A stretch of 64,000 nucleotides of DNA from Pedobacter mendelii (GTDB taxonomy: Bacteria; Bacteroidota; Bacteroidia; Sphingobacteriales; Sphingobacteriaceae), in NCBI RefSeq assembly GCF_014635725.1, contig NZ_BMDJ01000001.1:1-64000 (forward strand), read 5' to 3'. A program made the translations under genes and the position numbers. Shown here one piece after another: positions 24,339 to 34,212 of the stretch; within the stretch, counting starts at the first letter, position 1; the number at the start of each line of letters is the position of its first letter. The notes beneath the pieces were generated by a model. That model had not been told where the DNA came from, made no database searches, and saw only the letters and a program-made list of their open reading frames with translations.

Positions 24339-26786
24339 TTAATTTTTAACACCCCACTTATCAGCCAATAACTTTATAAAATATCCACCAACTACACTCC
24401 TTGCCTGAAAACCAACTTTAGCACCAGTTGTTGTTTCATGCCAATCGTTAAGTGGTACTCGGCTTTCGGTTTCATTTGCAAACTTGTAAATCGGCTTAAC
24501 AAACTTTTGAAAATCAGCCTGATTATCTGCAAGCGTTGCCGTCCACATAATCCAATCAGATTTGGTATAAGTTTTACGACTATCCAATGGTAAACCAAAA
24601 GCATTTTGCTTGGTTAAGTAATAATTAATTTCCTTTTTATAAACCGATTCAGGGAAAAGTTTTAGGCCTAACAGTTTATCCCAAACCAAGTTGTATTTCT
24701 GGCTCCAGGTATTTTTATCATTAAAGGTTAAGGCAAAATGATCACCATCGTTTGCCATTTGCTGCCACTTTTTCGCCATATCTAAAGCAATATTTCTATA
24801 CTTCGAAGCTTCATCTGTTTTACCAAGTTGTTGTGCCAATTGTGCATAAGCACCAAGTGCCACAATCGCTTTTACAGATAAATTTGCATTTCTGGCAAGA
24901 TGACCAGCAAAATCATCGGTACACAATTGGTTGGCTGGGTCAAATCCTTCTTTAGATAAATAATCTGCCCAGATGGACATTATAGGCCAATGTTTTTCGG
25001 CATATTTTGCATTGCCTTGCGCTTTAGCAATTGCAGCAGTTAAAATAATCATGTTTCCGGCTTCTTCAACCGGCATATCTTCGCCATAAGTTTGGCCATT
25101 TGCAAAAGGATAAGTTCCCAAATCGTGCGCCGGATAAGGTTTTTTCCATTTACCACTTTCAGAGTAATAGAAAATTCCGTTCAGCATACCCGTTAATAAT
25201 TCAGGATTATAGATTAAATATTCTGGTGCAGATGGATAGGTAACATCTACCGTATTGATAAAACCGCCACTAAAGTTTTCTTTAGATAGAAATAAAATAT
25301 CGCCATTTGGTGCATAAGCAATTTTATGGGCGGCAATACTTTGGCGATAAGCTAATTCACATAGTTCTGCATATTCTTTACCACCAGCTTTCTCCGCATC
25401 AGCATATAGTTGAGAATTAAATTCGCTGCATTTTTTTATAATGGCTAAGTAATCTCTATCTGCATTTACCAATTGTATTTCAAACTGCTCACCAGATTTT
25501 TTCCACATGGGAAGCAATTGTGTTCCAAAATATTCAACAGATTTAAGATCATCATAACCCATCATTAAATATTTTTCTACTGGATTTGATGTAACAGAGC
25601 CAAAAGGTATAATACTTGTAAGGTTTAGTTCTTTTCCATTCGCAGCATCAGCAGTTTTGGCATATTTTCCATTTAAAAAACCAGCCAAACTTTCGGTTTG
25701 CTTTGTAATATATTGAGTTGCTTTAAATTTCTCAGGAACAGCAACGTACAAATATCCCCAGTCTATTCTTACATCGTCACCCTTTTTCTGCAAAACTGGT
25801 TGTTCTGCTGTTCCGGCGCTTAAAATAGACAGATTACTTGCTTTGCTTTTCCTGGCTGTAACTTCCTGATCTGGTGTATTTACAGCGATATTAGTTGATG
25901 CACTAAAGTACAAATCAACTTGATGTGCTTTACCATCTTTAGATTTTACTGCATAGCTGATGTAGCTGATTGGCCTGGCGGTAAGTTTGATATCAGTTAA
26001 TAGCAAAGGAGACGTAAACGTAACATCCAAATCCACTTCACCACAGGTGAAATTGTATTTGGTAGATGTGGCTTCAACCTTTACATGGTTTTGTTTAGCT
26101 AAACCAACAGGTGATTTCTGTGGAACTTCTTCGACGATTCCGGCATCCAGGTATCTTCCACCAGCGGTGTTTTTTACATGAATGGCCAACAAGTTTTCGC
26201 CGGCTTTTAAAACTCCTTCTTCAATAGGAATGTAAATGTACTCGTGTACCCAACCTGTTTTTTTATAAATTGATTTACCATTTATGGTTACATCAACATC
26301 ATCATCGTGGTTAAGCTTTAAATATTTTTTTATCGCAGATGATTTAGCGAGAGAGAATTTTCTTCTGTAATATAAATCGTTGCTATCCCACTTGGTTTTA
26401 GCCGATTTATCATCGCCAAATGGCGCTGTTCCTTTTTGCCAATTGGCATCATTAAATGCAATATTCGCCCAATTTTCAACCGGCTTATCAAATGTATAAT
26501 TTGCCTGGTAAGCTGCTTCATCAGCTTCTGGAAGTATGGTTTTGTATTCTTTTGATTCAGCACCTAAAAAACGGTAAAACTTATCATCTACTTTTAAAAC
26601 GCCGGTTAAAGATTGATTTTTACCTGTCCAATGTTTTGTAACAGATTGATTTAGTTCATCTCCGAAAGACCAGATGCTAAAGTATGTATCATGTGTAATG
26701 AGCGGATATGCAGGGGCTTTATCCTGAGCATAAAGCTGAAATGTGGTGAGGAAGCTTAATATTAGAAATGAGTAATATTTTTTCAT
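24339..26786 (-). CDS. secreted GtaA-like protein (DUF4964/DUF5127/DUF4965/DUF1793 architecture)
   Basis: The 815-residue protein has a signal peptide (ends TFQLYAQ). PLITHDTYFSIWSFGDELN near residue 30 is the DUF4964 start. A jelly-roll-like insert (about 105-215) follows, then DUF5127 and a C-terminal six-hairpin-like helical region (about 480-815) with PVEEAGNMIILTAAIAKA and LPLDSRKTYTKSDW. The family is named after fungal glutaminase A, but Bacteroidota members sit in glycan loci and may act on glycans or glycopeptides. It is the first gene after the susCD terminator and has its own operator-like site about 45 bp upstream. Confidence 0.82.
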   Translation of the reverse strand: MKKYYSFLILSFLTTFQLYAQDKAPAYPLITHDTYFSIWSFGDELNQSVTKHWTGKNQSLTGVLKVDDKFYRFLGAESKEYKTILPEADEAAYQANYTFDKPVENWANIAFNDANWQKGTAPFGDDKSAKTKWDSNDLYYRRKFSLAKSSAIKKYLKLNHDDDVDVTINGKSIYKKTGWVHEYIYIPIEEGVLKAGENLLAIHVKNTAGGRYLDAGIVEEVPQKSPVGLAKQNHVKVEATSTKYNFTCGEVDLDVTFTSPLLLTDIKLTARPISYISYAVKSKDGKAHQVDLYFSASTNIAVNTPDQEVTARKSKASNLSILSAGTAEQPVLQKKGDDVRIDWGYLYVAVPEKFKATQYITKQTESLAGFLNGKYAKTADAANGKELNLTSIIPFGSVTSNPVEKYLMMGYDDLKSVEYFGTQLLPMWKKSGEQFEIQLVNADRDYLAIIKKCSEFNSQLYADAEKAGGKEYAELCELAYRQSIAAHKIAYAPNGDILFLSKENFSGGFINTVDVTYPSAPEYLIYNPELLTGMLNGIFYYSESGKWKKPYPAHDLGTYPFANGQTYGEDMPVEEAGNMIILTAAIAKAQGNAKYAEKHWPIMSIWADYLSKEGFDPANQLCTDDFAGHLARNANLSVKAIVALGAYAQLAQQLGKTDEASKYRNIALDMAKKWQQMANDGDHFALTFNDKNTWSQKYNLVWDKLLGLKLFPESVYKKEINYYLTKQNAFGLPLDSRKTYTKSDWIMWTATLADNQADFQKFVKPIYKFANETESRVPLNDWHETTTGAKVGFQARSVVGGYFIKLLADKWGVKN

Positions 26787-26830
26787 AAATAATGATTTGA
26801 AGCTTAGGCTTTTGGTTTAGTTTGGTTTCG

Positions 26831-26852
26831 ATTGGTAAAACGATTTACCAAT
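26831..26852 (-). promoter_or_regulatory. LacI-type operator upstream of the GtaA-like gene
   Basis: This is a near-perfect 22-bp palindrome with half-sites ATTGGTAAA and TTTACCAAT around a central CG, about 45 bp before the ATG. The AACG-containing centre is typical of LacI-family operators. Similar sites lie before the peptidase gene and in the susC promoter. Confidence 0.65.
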
Positions 26853-26928
26853 ATTCAATATTAGCAAAAATGGGTGTAGGAAAATGCTACATGTTGTAAT
26901 TTGTGAGTTACAAATGGTTTTGAGAAAT

Positions 26929-26959
26929 AAAAAAGGTGCTCGTATTGAGCACCTTTTTT
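26929..26959 (-). terminator. terminator after susD of the mannose locus
   Basis: AAAAAAGGTGCTC and GAGCACCTTTTTT form a 13-bp perfect stem around GTATT, 15 bp after the susD stop. T-runs on both strands make it bidirectional. It separates susCD from the downstream enzyme genes. Confidence 0.85.
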
Positions 26960-26973
26960 ATTAAAAGTGTTAA

Positions 26974-28617
26974 TTAATTATAACCAGGATTTTGGGTTAA
27001 ATTACCGTTTAAATCTCTTTGTCTTTGAGGGATTGGATATAATGCTTTATTAGCAGCCGATGGAGTATGATCCCACCATGAAGCTGTAGCAAATTTACCA
27101 AAGCGAATTAAATCATCTCTTCTCATACCTTCAAAAATGAATTCTCTACCTCTTTCTGCAAGAAGTTCATCCATAGTTAAAGTAGCGGGTGTGTATGCTC
27201 TTGTTGCAAAATTAGTAGCAGTATAAGCACGTTTTTTGCAATCATTAATCAATTGAACTGCCTCTGCGTTAGCAACATTTCCGTTCTTACGCATAATTGC
27301 TTCCGCTTTAGCAAAATAAATCATAGTTAATCTGTAGATGTTCCAATCACCATTATTGTAATTTGCATCAATTGCAGGAATTCCACCAGGACCAGCAAAC
27401 TGGTTACCAAGTTTATATTTATTAAAACGAACACCGCTGTTTTCTTCGCCTTCACTCATGTTAGAAACCGTAGAATTTGTTTTGTTTTTACGAATATTAT
27501 CAACAAAAATAAGTTGAGAACCATTGTATTCTTCAGACGCTAATACTGGCTGAGTCGGTGCTACAAACTGAAACATTGGACCTTCTAATAACCATTCGCG
27601 TTTTCTTAAATCTTCATTTTCGTAGGTAGTAAATACACCTGGTATAAGTACAATACCATCGTTACCATTTCTACCACCACCATAAATTTGTTGTTGTTTA
27701 AAGTGATAAAATTCTCCTGGCCAAGAAGGCTGGAAATTTGCTACTGAATAATTGTATGCAATAGAAAAAATAACCTCTTTTGATAAATCATTAGTTGTTT
27801 TGAACTGATCTGTGATATTTGGATCTAAAGCCATTGCACCATTTTGAGCACCGCCATCACCAGCAATTAATTTATTAGCAGCAGCAATACAATCATCCCA
27901 ACGTGCTGTACCTGTCCAAACTTCTGCATTTAAATACAATTCTACCAACATTGCATAAGCACCAGCCTGACTCATACGACCAAGCTGGCTACGAGATAAT
28001 TTAGGAGCTTTATCAATGTTTGATTTTATTTCTGATTCGATAAAATTAAAAACATCCTTACGAGATTTTGTTTCTGGCTTGGCCGGAACACCAACTTGAG
28101 TAACGATTGGAATGTTACCAAATAAATCCATCAATTTTAAATAATGGAATGCTCTTAAAAGTTTTAATTCTGAAATAAAAGCATCTTTTTCTACCTGGGT
28201 AATACCCATTGAAGAAATTTCGCGTTTCTCAATGTTTTCAATAGGGTCATTACATAAACCCATACCCCAAAACATTAAAGACCATGCATTGTTAATTCCG
28301 CCTTCATCTGTTGTCCAGGTATGATAATGTAATCTTTTCCATTTACCTCCATCTTCCCCATGGCGACCTTTTGTAGGCCACGCCAACTGATCTCCAGACA
28401 TCTCAGCCAGGCGCCACCAACCATCCTGCCCGGATGGTGTAACCCAGGCATTCGCATGGGTATATGGTCTTAAAACTGCTGATAAAACCTCTGATTTGTT
28501 GTTATAAAAGTTATCTGTTAATAGCTCGTTGTAAGCATTTTCATCTAACTTGGTACATGCATTAATAAGGCATAATACACCTGCAAGTAAAGTATATATA
28601 ATTGATTTATTTTTCAT
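26974..28617 (-). CDS. SusD/RagB-family outer-membrane glycan-binding lipoprotein
   Basis: The 547-residue protein has a lipobox ending LCLINAC (Cys21). SusD marks are the N-terminal helical region with DAFISELKLLRAFHYLKLMDLFGNIP (about 145-170, the conserved RA-x-YY-x-L region) and the C-terminal block LAERGREFIFEGMRRDDLIRFGKF with PIPQRQRDLN near the end. SusD lids the SusC channel and captures oligosaccharide at the cell surface. It follows susC by 11 bp and is closed by a strong terminator. Confidence 0.95.
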   Translation of the reverse strand: MKNKSIIYTLLAGVLCLINACTKLDENAYNELLTDNFYNNKSEVLSAVLRPYTHANAWVTPSGQDGWWRLAEMSGDQLAWPTKGRHGEDGGKWKRLHYHTWTTDEGGINNAWSLMFWGMGLCNDPIENIEKREISSMGITQVEKDAFISELKLLRAFHYLKLMDLFGNIPIVTQVGVPAKPETKSRKDVFNFIESEIKSNIDKAPKLSRSQLGRMSQAGAYAMLVELYLNAEVWTGTARWDDCIAAANKLIAGDGGAQNGAMALDPNITDQFKTTNDLSKEVIFSIAYNYSVANFQPSWPGEFYHFKQQQIYGGGRNGNDGIVLIPGVFTTYENEDLRKREWLLEGPMFQFVAPTQPVLASEEYNGSQLIFVDNIRKNKTNSTVSNMSEGEENSGVRFNKYKLGNQFAGPGGIPAIDANYNNGDWNIYRLTMIYFAKAEAIMRKNGNVANAEAVQLINDCKKRAYTATNFATRAYTPATLTMDELLAERGREFIFEGMRRDDLIRFGKFATASWWDHTPSAANKALYPIPQRQRDLNGNLTQNPGYN

Positions 28618-28628
28618 TTTATTAATCT

Positions 28629-31600
28629 TTAAAATCCAATATTTAATCCAAATAAGAAAGAACGAGTACTTGGATAGGCACCACTATTATCTACACCAGG
28701 ACCTGTACCATTATCATTAACAAAATCGGGGTCGCTACCTGTATATCCGGTAATAGTTGCTAAATTCTGACCAGTAGCGTAAATACGCATATTTCTTATC
28801 AATTTGGTTTTTAATTTGAAGTTATAACCAAGGGTAACCTCATCTAATTTTACAAAAGTTCCTCTTTCTAAATAGTAGTCAGAATACTGGTAAGTATCAT
28901 TTATCTGGCTGTATTTGTCGAAAGTACTGCTTAATAAATTACCAGACCAGGTTTTGTTCGCGTAAGAAAGCGTATTTCTGTTTAAAATGTCGTAATCAAA
29001 TTTACCTCTTAAAAATACCCTCATATCAAATTGTTTATATCTGAAATTGTTGCTTAATGAAGCGTAATACTTAGGAATTGCATTACCTATTCTTTGCAAA
29101 TCAGTTACGTTTTTATCTCTGGAGTTGTTAATTTGAGCATTTGGTACAGCTTGTCCGGCTCTATTGTAAAACAACCATTTACCATCTGGTGTAAATCCAG
29201 CAAATTTCTTTCCCCAGAACTCCCCTAAATTACCACCTTCATAGGTAACAATAGCATCACCTAATGCACCAGCTCCACCAATTCCACCAAAAGTTTTAAA
29301 TAGAACTTTGTACTCATCGTTTGAATAAGAATCTAGTTTATTACTTAACGTACTTGCTGTCGCATCAATATTCCAGCTAAAATTATCAGTATTATAAGCT
29401 GCGTAACTTAAAGCCAATTCTATACCTTTTGAAGAAATGGTACCTACGTTAGTGTAGATAGAACTTTGAACAAATGGAGGTTGAGGAGAAGTATAGGTAT
29501 CTAATAAATCTTTTGTAGTACGTTTAAACAAATCTAAAGTACCCGATAATTTATTTTTGAATAAACTAAATTCTAAACCAATATTTGTTTCCATTTTAGT
29601 TTCCCATTTCAGGTTTGGGTTAGGATTTCTGTTTGGTCCATAAGTTTCTAAGTACTGACCATCAGGAAATAAATACCTACCACCGCCACCAAGCGTAACC
29701 CTTGAAGCGTTATTAGCAAAACCACTATTTCCCGTTTCACCGTAACCTGCTCTTAACTTTAAGTTATTAACCCAGGTAATACTTTTCATAAAGCTTTCTT
29801 GAGTAATATTCCACGCACCTGAAACAGCTGGGAAATTACCCCATTTGTTATTATCTCCGAAACGAGATGAACCCTCTCTTCTTAACGTCGCTGTTAATAA
29901 ATACTTACCATCGAAGCTATAGTTAACACGTCCAAAGAAAGCAATTAGTGTGTTATCACTTTTTGCACTTCCAATTGATGCTTTACCTAAGCTTAAGGCA
30001 GTACCTTGACTTAAATTATCTTCATTAAATAAATCGTTTATAAATCCACGATTACTTGCTGATAAACTTTCACTCATACCATATCGGTAGCTATAACCTA
30101 CCAATGCTGTTACATTATGTTTTGATGCTATTGTAGTATTGTATTGTAAAGTAGGTTCTAAAGCCCAATTCTGGGTTAAAAAATCAGATTTACCAGCATA
30201 ACCACCACCAGGGAAGTCAGTATTTTCAATTGAATTTTCACTGGCTTTAACTCGGTAAGCACCATCAAATCCATTATCTCTTGTAACTGATCCAAAAATG
30301 GAAGCCTTTAAACCTTTAACAATATCCAAATCAACTTTAACGTCAGCAGAACTGGTTTGCTGTTTACGATATGATGTTTCTTGGAATAATCGGGCATATT
30401 CATTTGTACTTGTTAAATCAAAACGATAAGTACCATCTGGATTAAAGTTAGACAGCGTAGGGTTTTTGGTTTGTTCACTTTCCCAACCACCACCACCTAA
30501 TAAATTGGCTCTGTTAAAATTTGTAACTAAATTGGCTTGAATTTTCAACCTATCGTCTAAACCAGTTTGGTTAATGTTAAATCTTAATGTGTATTCTTCA
30601 CGCCCATTTTCTTTTGCAATTCCTTGCAAATCACGATAGTTTATACTTGCTCTATAGCTCGTTTTATCTGTACCACCACTAAAATTTAAATTGTGGTTTT
30701 GAGATAAGTTATCACGATTTATTAATTGATCAACAAAATCGGTTTCACTACCAAAATTTTGTTGTTTAATTTCTCCTGAAGCAATTCTTGCTTTATACTC
30801 TTCTGGTGACAAGAAATCTAAAAACTGATTGTAATACTCTTTCCTAGCATAGCCCGAATAGTTAAATTGAGGCGGACCAGACTTACCTTTTTTAGTTGTG
30901 ATTAAGATAACGCCTGCATTCGCACTAGAACCATAAATTGCCGCGGCTGAACCATCTTTTAAAACATCAATAGATTCTATATCGTCTTGTTGTAATAAAT
31001 CCGGATTACCACCAGGAATTCCATCAATAACAAATAAAGGGCTCGTACTACCTGTAACAGATACAACTCCACGTAGCTGAACACCTACCGCAGAATTTGG
31101 GTTAGAACCACTTCGAGTGATATTTAAACCAGCAACTTTACCCTGAATAAGGTCAAGAGCATTTCTGGATCCACTTTGTCTGAAATCTTCAGCACCAACA
31201 TGAGCAACTGCAGAAGTAACTTCTCGTTGCAATTGAGTACCGTAACCTACCGCTACTGTAACCTCTTCTAATTGAGTACCTGCAGAAAGTGCAAGCTTAA
31301 CACTAACCGTATTGTTTGAACCAATTGTAACTTTTTGTTCTTCGTAGCCGATGAATACAAACGATAGAACATCGCCCACATTTGCTTCAATACTGAACTT
31401 TCCATTCCCATCAGTAACTGTTGTTTTACTAGAAGTTTGATTTTTGATACTAACACCCGGTGCTGGAGAGTTCTTATCATCAACCACCGTTCCAGTAATA
31501 ATTTTTTGCGTTTGAACTTGCTGCCACAGCTTGTTCCCCTTCAAGAATCCACTCGCCCCTTCCCACTCCGAATTCATTGAAAACGCAGGACCATTTAGCA

Positions 31601-31649
31601 ATATAATTGCAGCAGATAGCCCCGTAATTTTGAGTAAATTAATTTTCAT
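28629..31649 (-). CDS. SusC/RagA-family TonB-linked outer-membrane transporter
   Basis: The 1006-residue protein has an N-terminal export signal and a CarboxypepD_reg-like domain (about 50-130, TGTVVDDKNSPAPGVSI). A plug follows (about 140-255, with LQGVVSV-like LRGVVSVTGS, FVIDGIPGG and VLKDGSAAAIYGSSANAGVILITTKKG). The barrel ends in LFGLNIGF with a terminal aromatic. It imports oligosaccharides with SusD, powered by TonB. The upstream 361-bp gap holds several LacI-type palindromes. Its first 47 residues contain an unusually charged stretch between signal and first domain. Confidence 0.95.
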   Translation of the reverse strand: MKINLLKITGLSAAIILLNGPAFSMNSEWEGASGFLKGNKLWQQVQTQKIITGTVVDDKNSPAPGVSIKNQTSSKTTVTDGNGKFSIEANVGDVLSFVFIGYEEQKVTIGSNNTVSVKLALSAGTQLEEVTVAVGYGTQLQREVTSAVAHVGAEDFRQSGSRNALDLIQGKVAGLNITRSGSNPNSAVGVQLRGVVSVTGSTSPLFVIDGIPGGNPDLLQQDDIESIDVLKDGSAAAIYGSSANAGVILITTKKGKSGPPQFNYSGYARKEYYNQFLDFLSPEEYKARIASGEIKQQNFGSETDFVDQLINRDNLSQNHNLNFSGGTDKTSYRASINYRDLQGIAKENGREEYTLRFNINQTGLDDRLKIQANLVTNFNRANLLGGGGWESEQTKNPTLSNFNPDGTYRFDLTSTNEYARLFQETSYRKQQTSSADVKVDLDIVKGLKASIFGSVTRDNGFDGAYRVKASENSIENTDFPGGGYAGKSDFLTQNWALEPTLQYNTTIASKHNVTALVGYSYRYGMSESLSASNRGFINDLFNEDNLSQGTALSLGKASIGSAKSDNTLIAFFGRVNYSFDGKYLLTATLRREGSSRFGDNNKWGNFPAVSGAWNITQESFMKSITWVNNLKLRAGYGETGNSGFANNASRVTLGGGGRYLFPDGQYLETYGPNRNPNPNLKWETKMETNIGLEFSLFKNKLSGTLDLFKRTTKDLLDTYTSPQPPFVQSSIYTNVGTISSKGIELALSYAAYNTDNFSWNIDATASTLSNKLDSYSNDEYKVLFKTFGGIGGAGALGDAIVTYEGGNLGEFWGKKFAGFTPDGKWLFYNRAGQAVPNAQINNSRDKNVTDLQRIGNAIPKYYASLSNNFRYKQFDMRVFLRGKFDYDILNRNTLSYANKTWSGNLLSSTFDKYSQINDTYQYSDYYLERGTFVKLDEVTLGYNFKLKTKLIRNMRIYATGQNLATITGYTGSDPDFVNDNGTGPGVDNSGAYPSTRSFLFGLNIGF

Positions 31650-31737
31650 TAGCGGTTTTGTTAAATTTTAAATTGATTAGTTATAATATATTTTCTGTTA
31701 CTCTTATTTTATACCATTTAAATGCTCTGATAACATT

Positions 31738-31749
31738 TAAATCGATTTA
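31738..31749. promoter_or_regulatory. LacI-type operator half-set, proximal site in the susC promoter
   Basis: TAAATCGATTTA is a perfect 12-bp palindrome about 90 bp before the susC ATG. About 15 of 22 positions agree with the site before the GtaA-like gene. Two further sites lie at 31911-31926 and 31957-31968. Confidence 0.5.
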
Positions 31750-31910
31750 CTAAATGACAAAAGTTTATCACTTTCAACTATATTTTTTAGAAATGATTTG
31801 TTGGTTTCCTCGTTGTACGCAAAGATTTGGCAGATACTTGTAGATGAATAAAATATCTACATAACATACAGCTAGGGTACTGCGAAAGTCTCATAAATAA
31901 ATTTGGTTAT

Positions 31911-31926
31911 AGTAAAACGTTTTACT
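31911..31926. promoter_or_regulatory. LacI-type operator, central site in the susC promoter
   Basis: AGTAAAACGTTTTACT is a perfect 16-bp palindrome with the central ACGT typical of LacI-family operators. It is about 265 bp before susC and 85 bp after the lacI stop. Confidence 0.6.
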
Positions 31927-31956
31927 ACACCAATGATAGATAATATTTTTATTTAA

Positions 31957-31968
31957 TAAAACGATTTA
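31957..31968. promoter_or_regulatory. LacI-type operator, distal site in the susC promoter
   Basis: TAAAACGATTTA repeats the operator core 31 bp beyond the central site. The spacing of the two centres, about 43-44 bp, is near four helical turns, which could allow cooperative binding. The rest of the gap 31650-32010 shows no gene. Confidence 0.5.
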
Positions 31969-32010
31969 GTTGTAAAAATAACGTTACACCAAGAGAACTT
32001 ATTTATAATG

Positions 32011-33015
32011 TTAATCTCTGATAATAAGTTTAGCTGGAATAATAACCTGCTGATTAGGAAGTTTAGTTTTAGATGATAACTGATTTAATAACAGCTTAAT
32101 AACCGTTTCGGCAATATCTTCTAATGGTTGCTGTATGGTTGATATGCCTGGAGTATGCAATTCGAAAGCTTCGTGATCATCGTATGCGATAACAGAAAAT
32201 TCGGAACCTATTTCCTTCTTTATTTGTTTCAATACTTTTAATCCGCTTATAGCTAAGTAATTGGTTGCAAAAAGAACTGCATCTATTTTTTGATTATTAA
32301 ATAAATTTTTAATTTGGTTTATGGTTGTTTCTTCATCCTGATTGAAATGAATTTTCAGTACCAATTCTTCGCTGTAAGCCAAACCACTATCTAGCAAGGC
32401 TTTCTTGTAACCATCAAAACGTTCGGTAATTTGTTCTACATCAATATCTGTAGTAACTAAGGCAATATTCTTCTTGCCTTGTTCTACAAAACTTTCTATG
32501 GATTGGTATGATGCATTAAAATGATTGGCTCCAACATAATTCACATTTACATCAGCCAAATTTCTGTCAAACAAAATAACCGGTTTATCATCGCTCAACA
32601 GCATTCGAATATCTTCTTCAATACCTTTAATTGGCGAAATGATATAAGCATCAACTTTACGCGTTTTAAACATATTTATCAGTTCCTGAGCTTTCTCAAC
32701 GCTATTTTCTGTGCTTGAATAGATGATTTTATAGCCTCTTTTGTAAGCTTTATCTTCTATCAACCTAGCTATTTTAGCGAAAAAGGAATTAGAAATATCT
32801 TCTACTATTAAACCGATGATGTTAGAATTTCCTGTCCTTAAACTTCTGGCAATCTGATTGGGTTTATAACCACTTTCTTTTATAATTTTTTCTACCTTCT
32901 CAATTACAGCCTCACTAATAGATTTCTCTTTAGCTTTACCATTAATAATAAAGGAAACTGTTGTAATAGAAACATTTGCTTTAATGGCAATATCTTTAAT
33001 GGAGAGGGCTTTCAT
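32011..33015 (-). CDS. LacI-family transcriptional regulator of the mannose locus
   Basis: The 334-residue protein has a LacI helix-turn-helix at residues 4-26 (IKDIAIKANVSITTVSFIIN) and hinge region KPNQIARSLRTGNSNIIGLI. A periplasmic-binding-protein-like sensor domain follows (about 62-330, with VDAYIISPI and the conserved FDR). It is the first gene of the leftward locus, and its likely operators are the GTAAAACGATTTAC-like palindromes before susC, the GtaA-like gene and the peptidase gene. Effector identity is unknown; a mannose-type sugar is a reasonable guess. No site was seen before its own start codon. Confidence 0.92.
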   Translation of the reverse strand: MKALSIKDIAIKANVSITTVSFIINGKAKEKSISEAVIEKVEKIIKESGYKPNQIARSLRTGNSNIIGLIVEDISNSFFAKIARLIEDKAYKRGYKIIYSSTENSVEKAQELINMFKTRKVDAYIISPIKGIEEDIRMLLSDDKPVILFDRNLADVNVNYVGANHFNASYQSIESFVEQGKKNIALVTTDIDVEQITERFDGYKKALLDSGLAYSEELVLKIHFNQDEETTINQIKNLFNNQKIDAVLFATNYLAISGLKVLKQIKKEIGSEFSVIAYDDHEAFELHTPGISTIQQPLEDIAETVIKLLLNQLSSKTKLPNQQVIIPAKLIIRD

Positions 33016-33103
33016 CGTACAGATTGATTAATTATGAACAAAGCCAAAACTAACCAAAAAAACGAGATTTAAGATACCACTCCATTTCTCCCATATTTAT
33101 GAT

Positions 33104-34210
33104 TTAGGCTTTTAAATAATTCAGTATAAGTTTTGCCGTTTTTGCCGATGCTCCTGGCGTTCCCATAAGGGAAAGCAATGCATCATAGTTGGTTAACATT
33201 TCAACTCGGCTTTTGCCATCTACAATTAAAGCCAACTCCGAATTTACTTTGTCCGTACTGCATTCTTCTTGAATAAGTTCGGTAACTATCTTTTTATTTA
33301 CGATAAGGTTTACCAAAGAGATAAATTTTATTTTAACCAACATCCTGGCAATGGCAATTGAAATTGCACCGCCTTTGTAAACAACAACTTGAGGAACCTT
33401 AAACAATGCCGTTTCTAATGTAGCCGTACCTGATGCAACAATAGCAGCATGAGCATTATGGAGCAAATTGTAGGTGTTGTCAAATAAAAGCTTAACCTTT
33501 TTATCGCCAATAAATTGATAGTAATAGTTTTCGCTAAAGGTAGGTGCTGCAGCAATTGCAAATTCGCAGTCCGGATAATTATCTGTGATACTCAACATTA
33601 CGGGCAATAATCGTTCTATTTCCTGCTTTCTGCTTCCGGGCAATAAAGCAATGATTTTACCTTCCCCAAAACGATTATTTTCCCTAAACTTAGAGTCGGG
33701 CTTGAATTGAGCAATTTCATCTAAAAGAGGATTACCTACATAATCAACCTTCATTCCCCATTCCTTGTAAAAATCGACTTCAAAGGGTAAAATGCAGAAC
33801 ATATGATCTACAACCTTCTTAATTTTAAGTACTCGCTTTTGATTCCATGCCCAAACTTTTGGCGAAATGTAGTAGCAAACCTTAATCCCGTTAGCTTTTG
33901 CAAATGCTGCAATTTTCAAATTAAAACCCGGAAAATCTATCAGAATGATTACATCGGGTTTCCAATCGATGATATCGTTTTTGCAGGCGTTTAAATTTTT
34001 ATAAATGGTTTGGAGATTTAACAAAACTTCGGTGAAACCCATAAACGCCATATCGGCATAATGTTTTACCAACTGGCCACCCTCGGCTTGCATTTTATTG
34101 CCGCCAAAAAACCTAAAAACAGCACCGCTGTCTTCTGCCTTTATCGCCTTCATTAAATTTGCACCATGTAAATCGCCTGATGCTTCTCCTGCTACGAGGT
34201 AGTATTTCAT
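33104..34210 (-). CDS. lpxB: lipid-A-disaccharide synthase
   Basis: The 368-residue GT19 glycosyltransferase joins UDP-diacylglucosamine and lipid X in lipid A synthesis at the inner membrane. The start MKYYLVAGEASGDLHGANL is diagnostic. FPGFNLKIA, YYISPKVWAW and LLPGSRKQEIERLLPV are further LpxB blocks. The ATG at 34210 is chosen because it gives this conserved N-terminus. The frame stays open upstream to 34321, but that DNA is a low-complexity repeat. The gene follows surE and a small membrane gene on the same strand, although a repeat-rich gap of about 220 bp interrupts the group. Confidence 0.95.
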   Translation of the reverse strand: MKYYLVAGEASGDLHGANLMKAIKAEDSGAVFRFFGGNKMQAEGGQLVKHYADMAFMGFTEVLLNLQTIYKNLNACKNDIIDWKPDVIILIDFPGFNLKIAAFAKANGIKVCYYISPKVWAWNQKRVLKIKKVVDHMFCILPFEVDFYKEWGMKVDYVGNPLLDEIAQFKPDSKFRENNRFGEGKIIALLPGSRKQEIERLLPVMLSITDNYPDCEFAIAAAPTFSENYYYQFIGDKKVKLLFDNTYNLLHNAHAAIVASGTATLETALFKVPQVVVYKGGAISIAIARMLVKIKFISLVNLIVNKKIVTELIQEECSTDKVNSELALIVDGKSRVEMLTNYDALLSLMGTPGASAKTAKLILNYLKA

Positions 34211-34212
34211 AA

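Noticed and set aside
24339..26786. True glutaminase
   Set aside because: The name comes from fungal homologues, and the glycan locus context argues against taking it literally.
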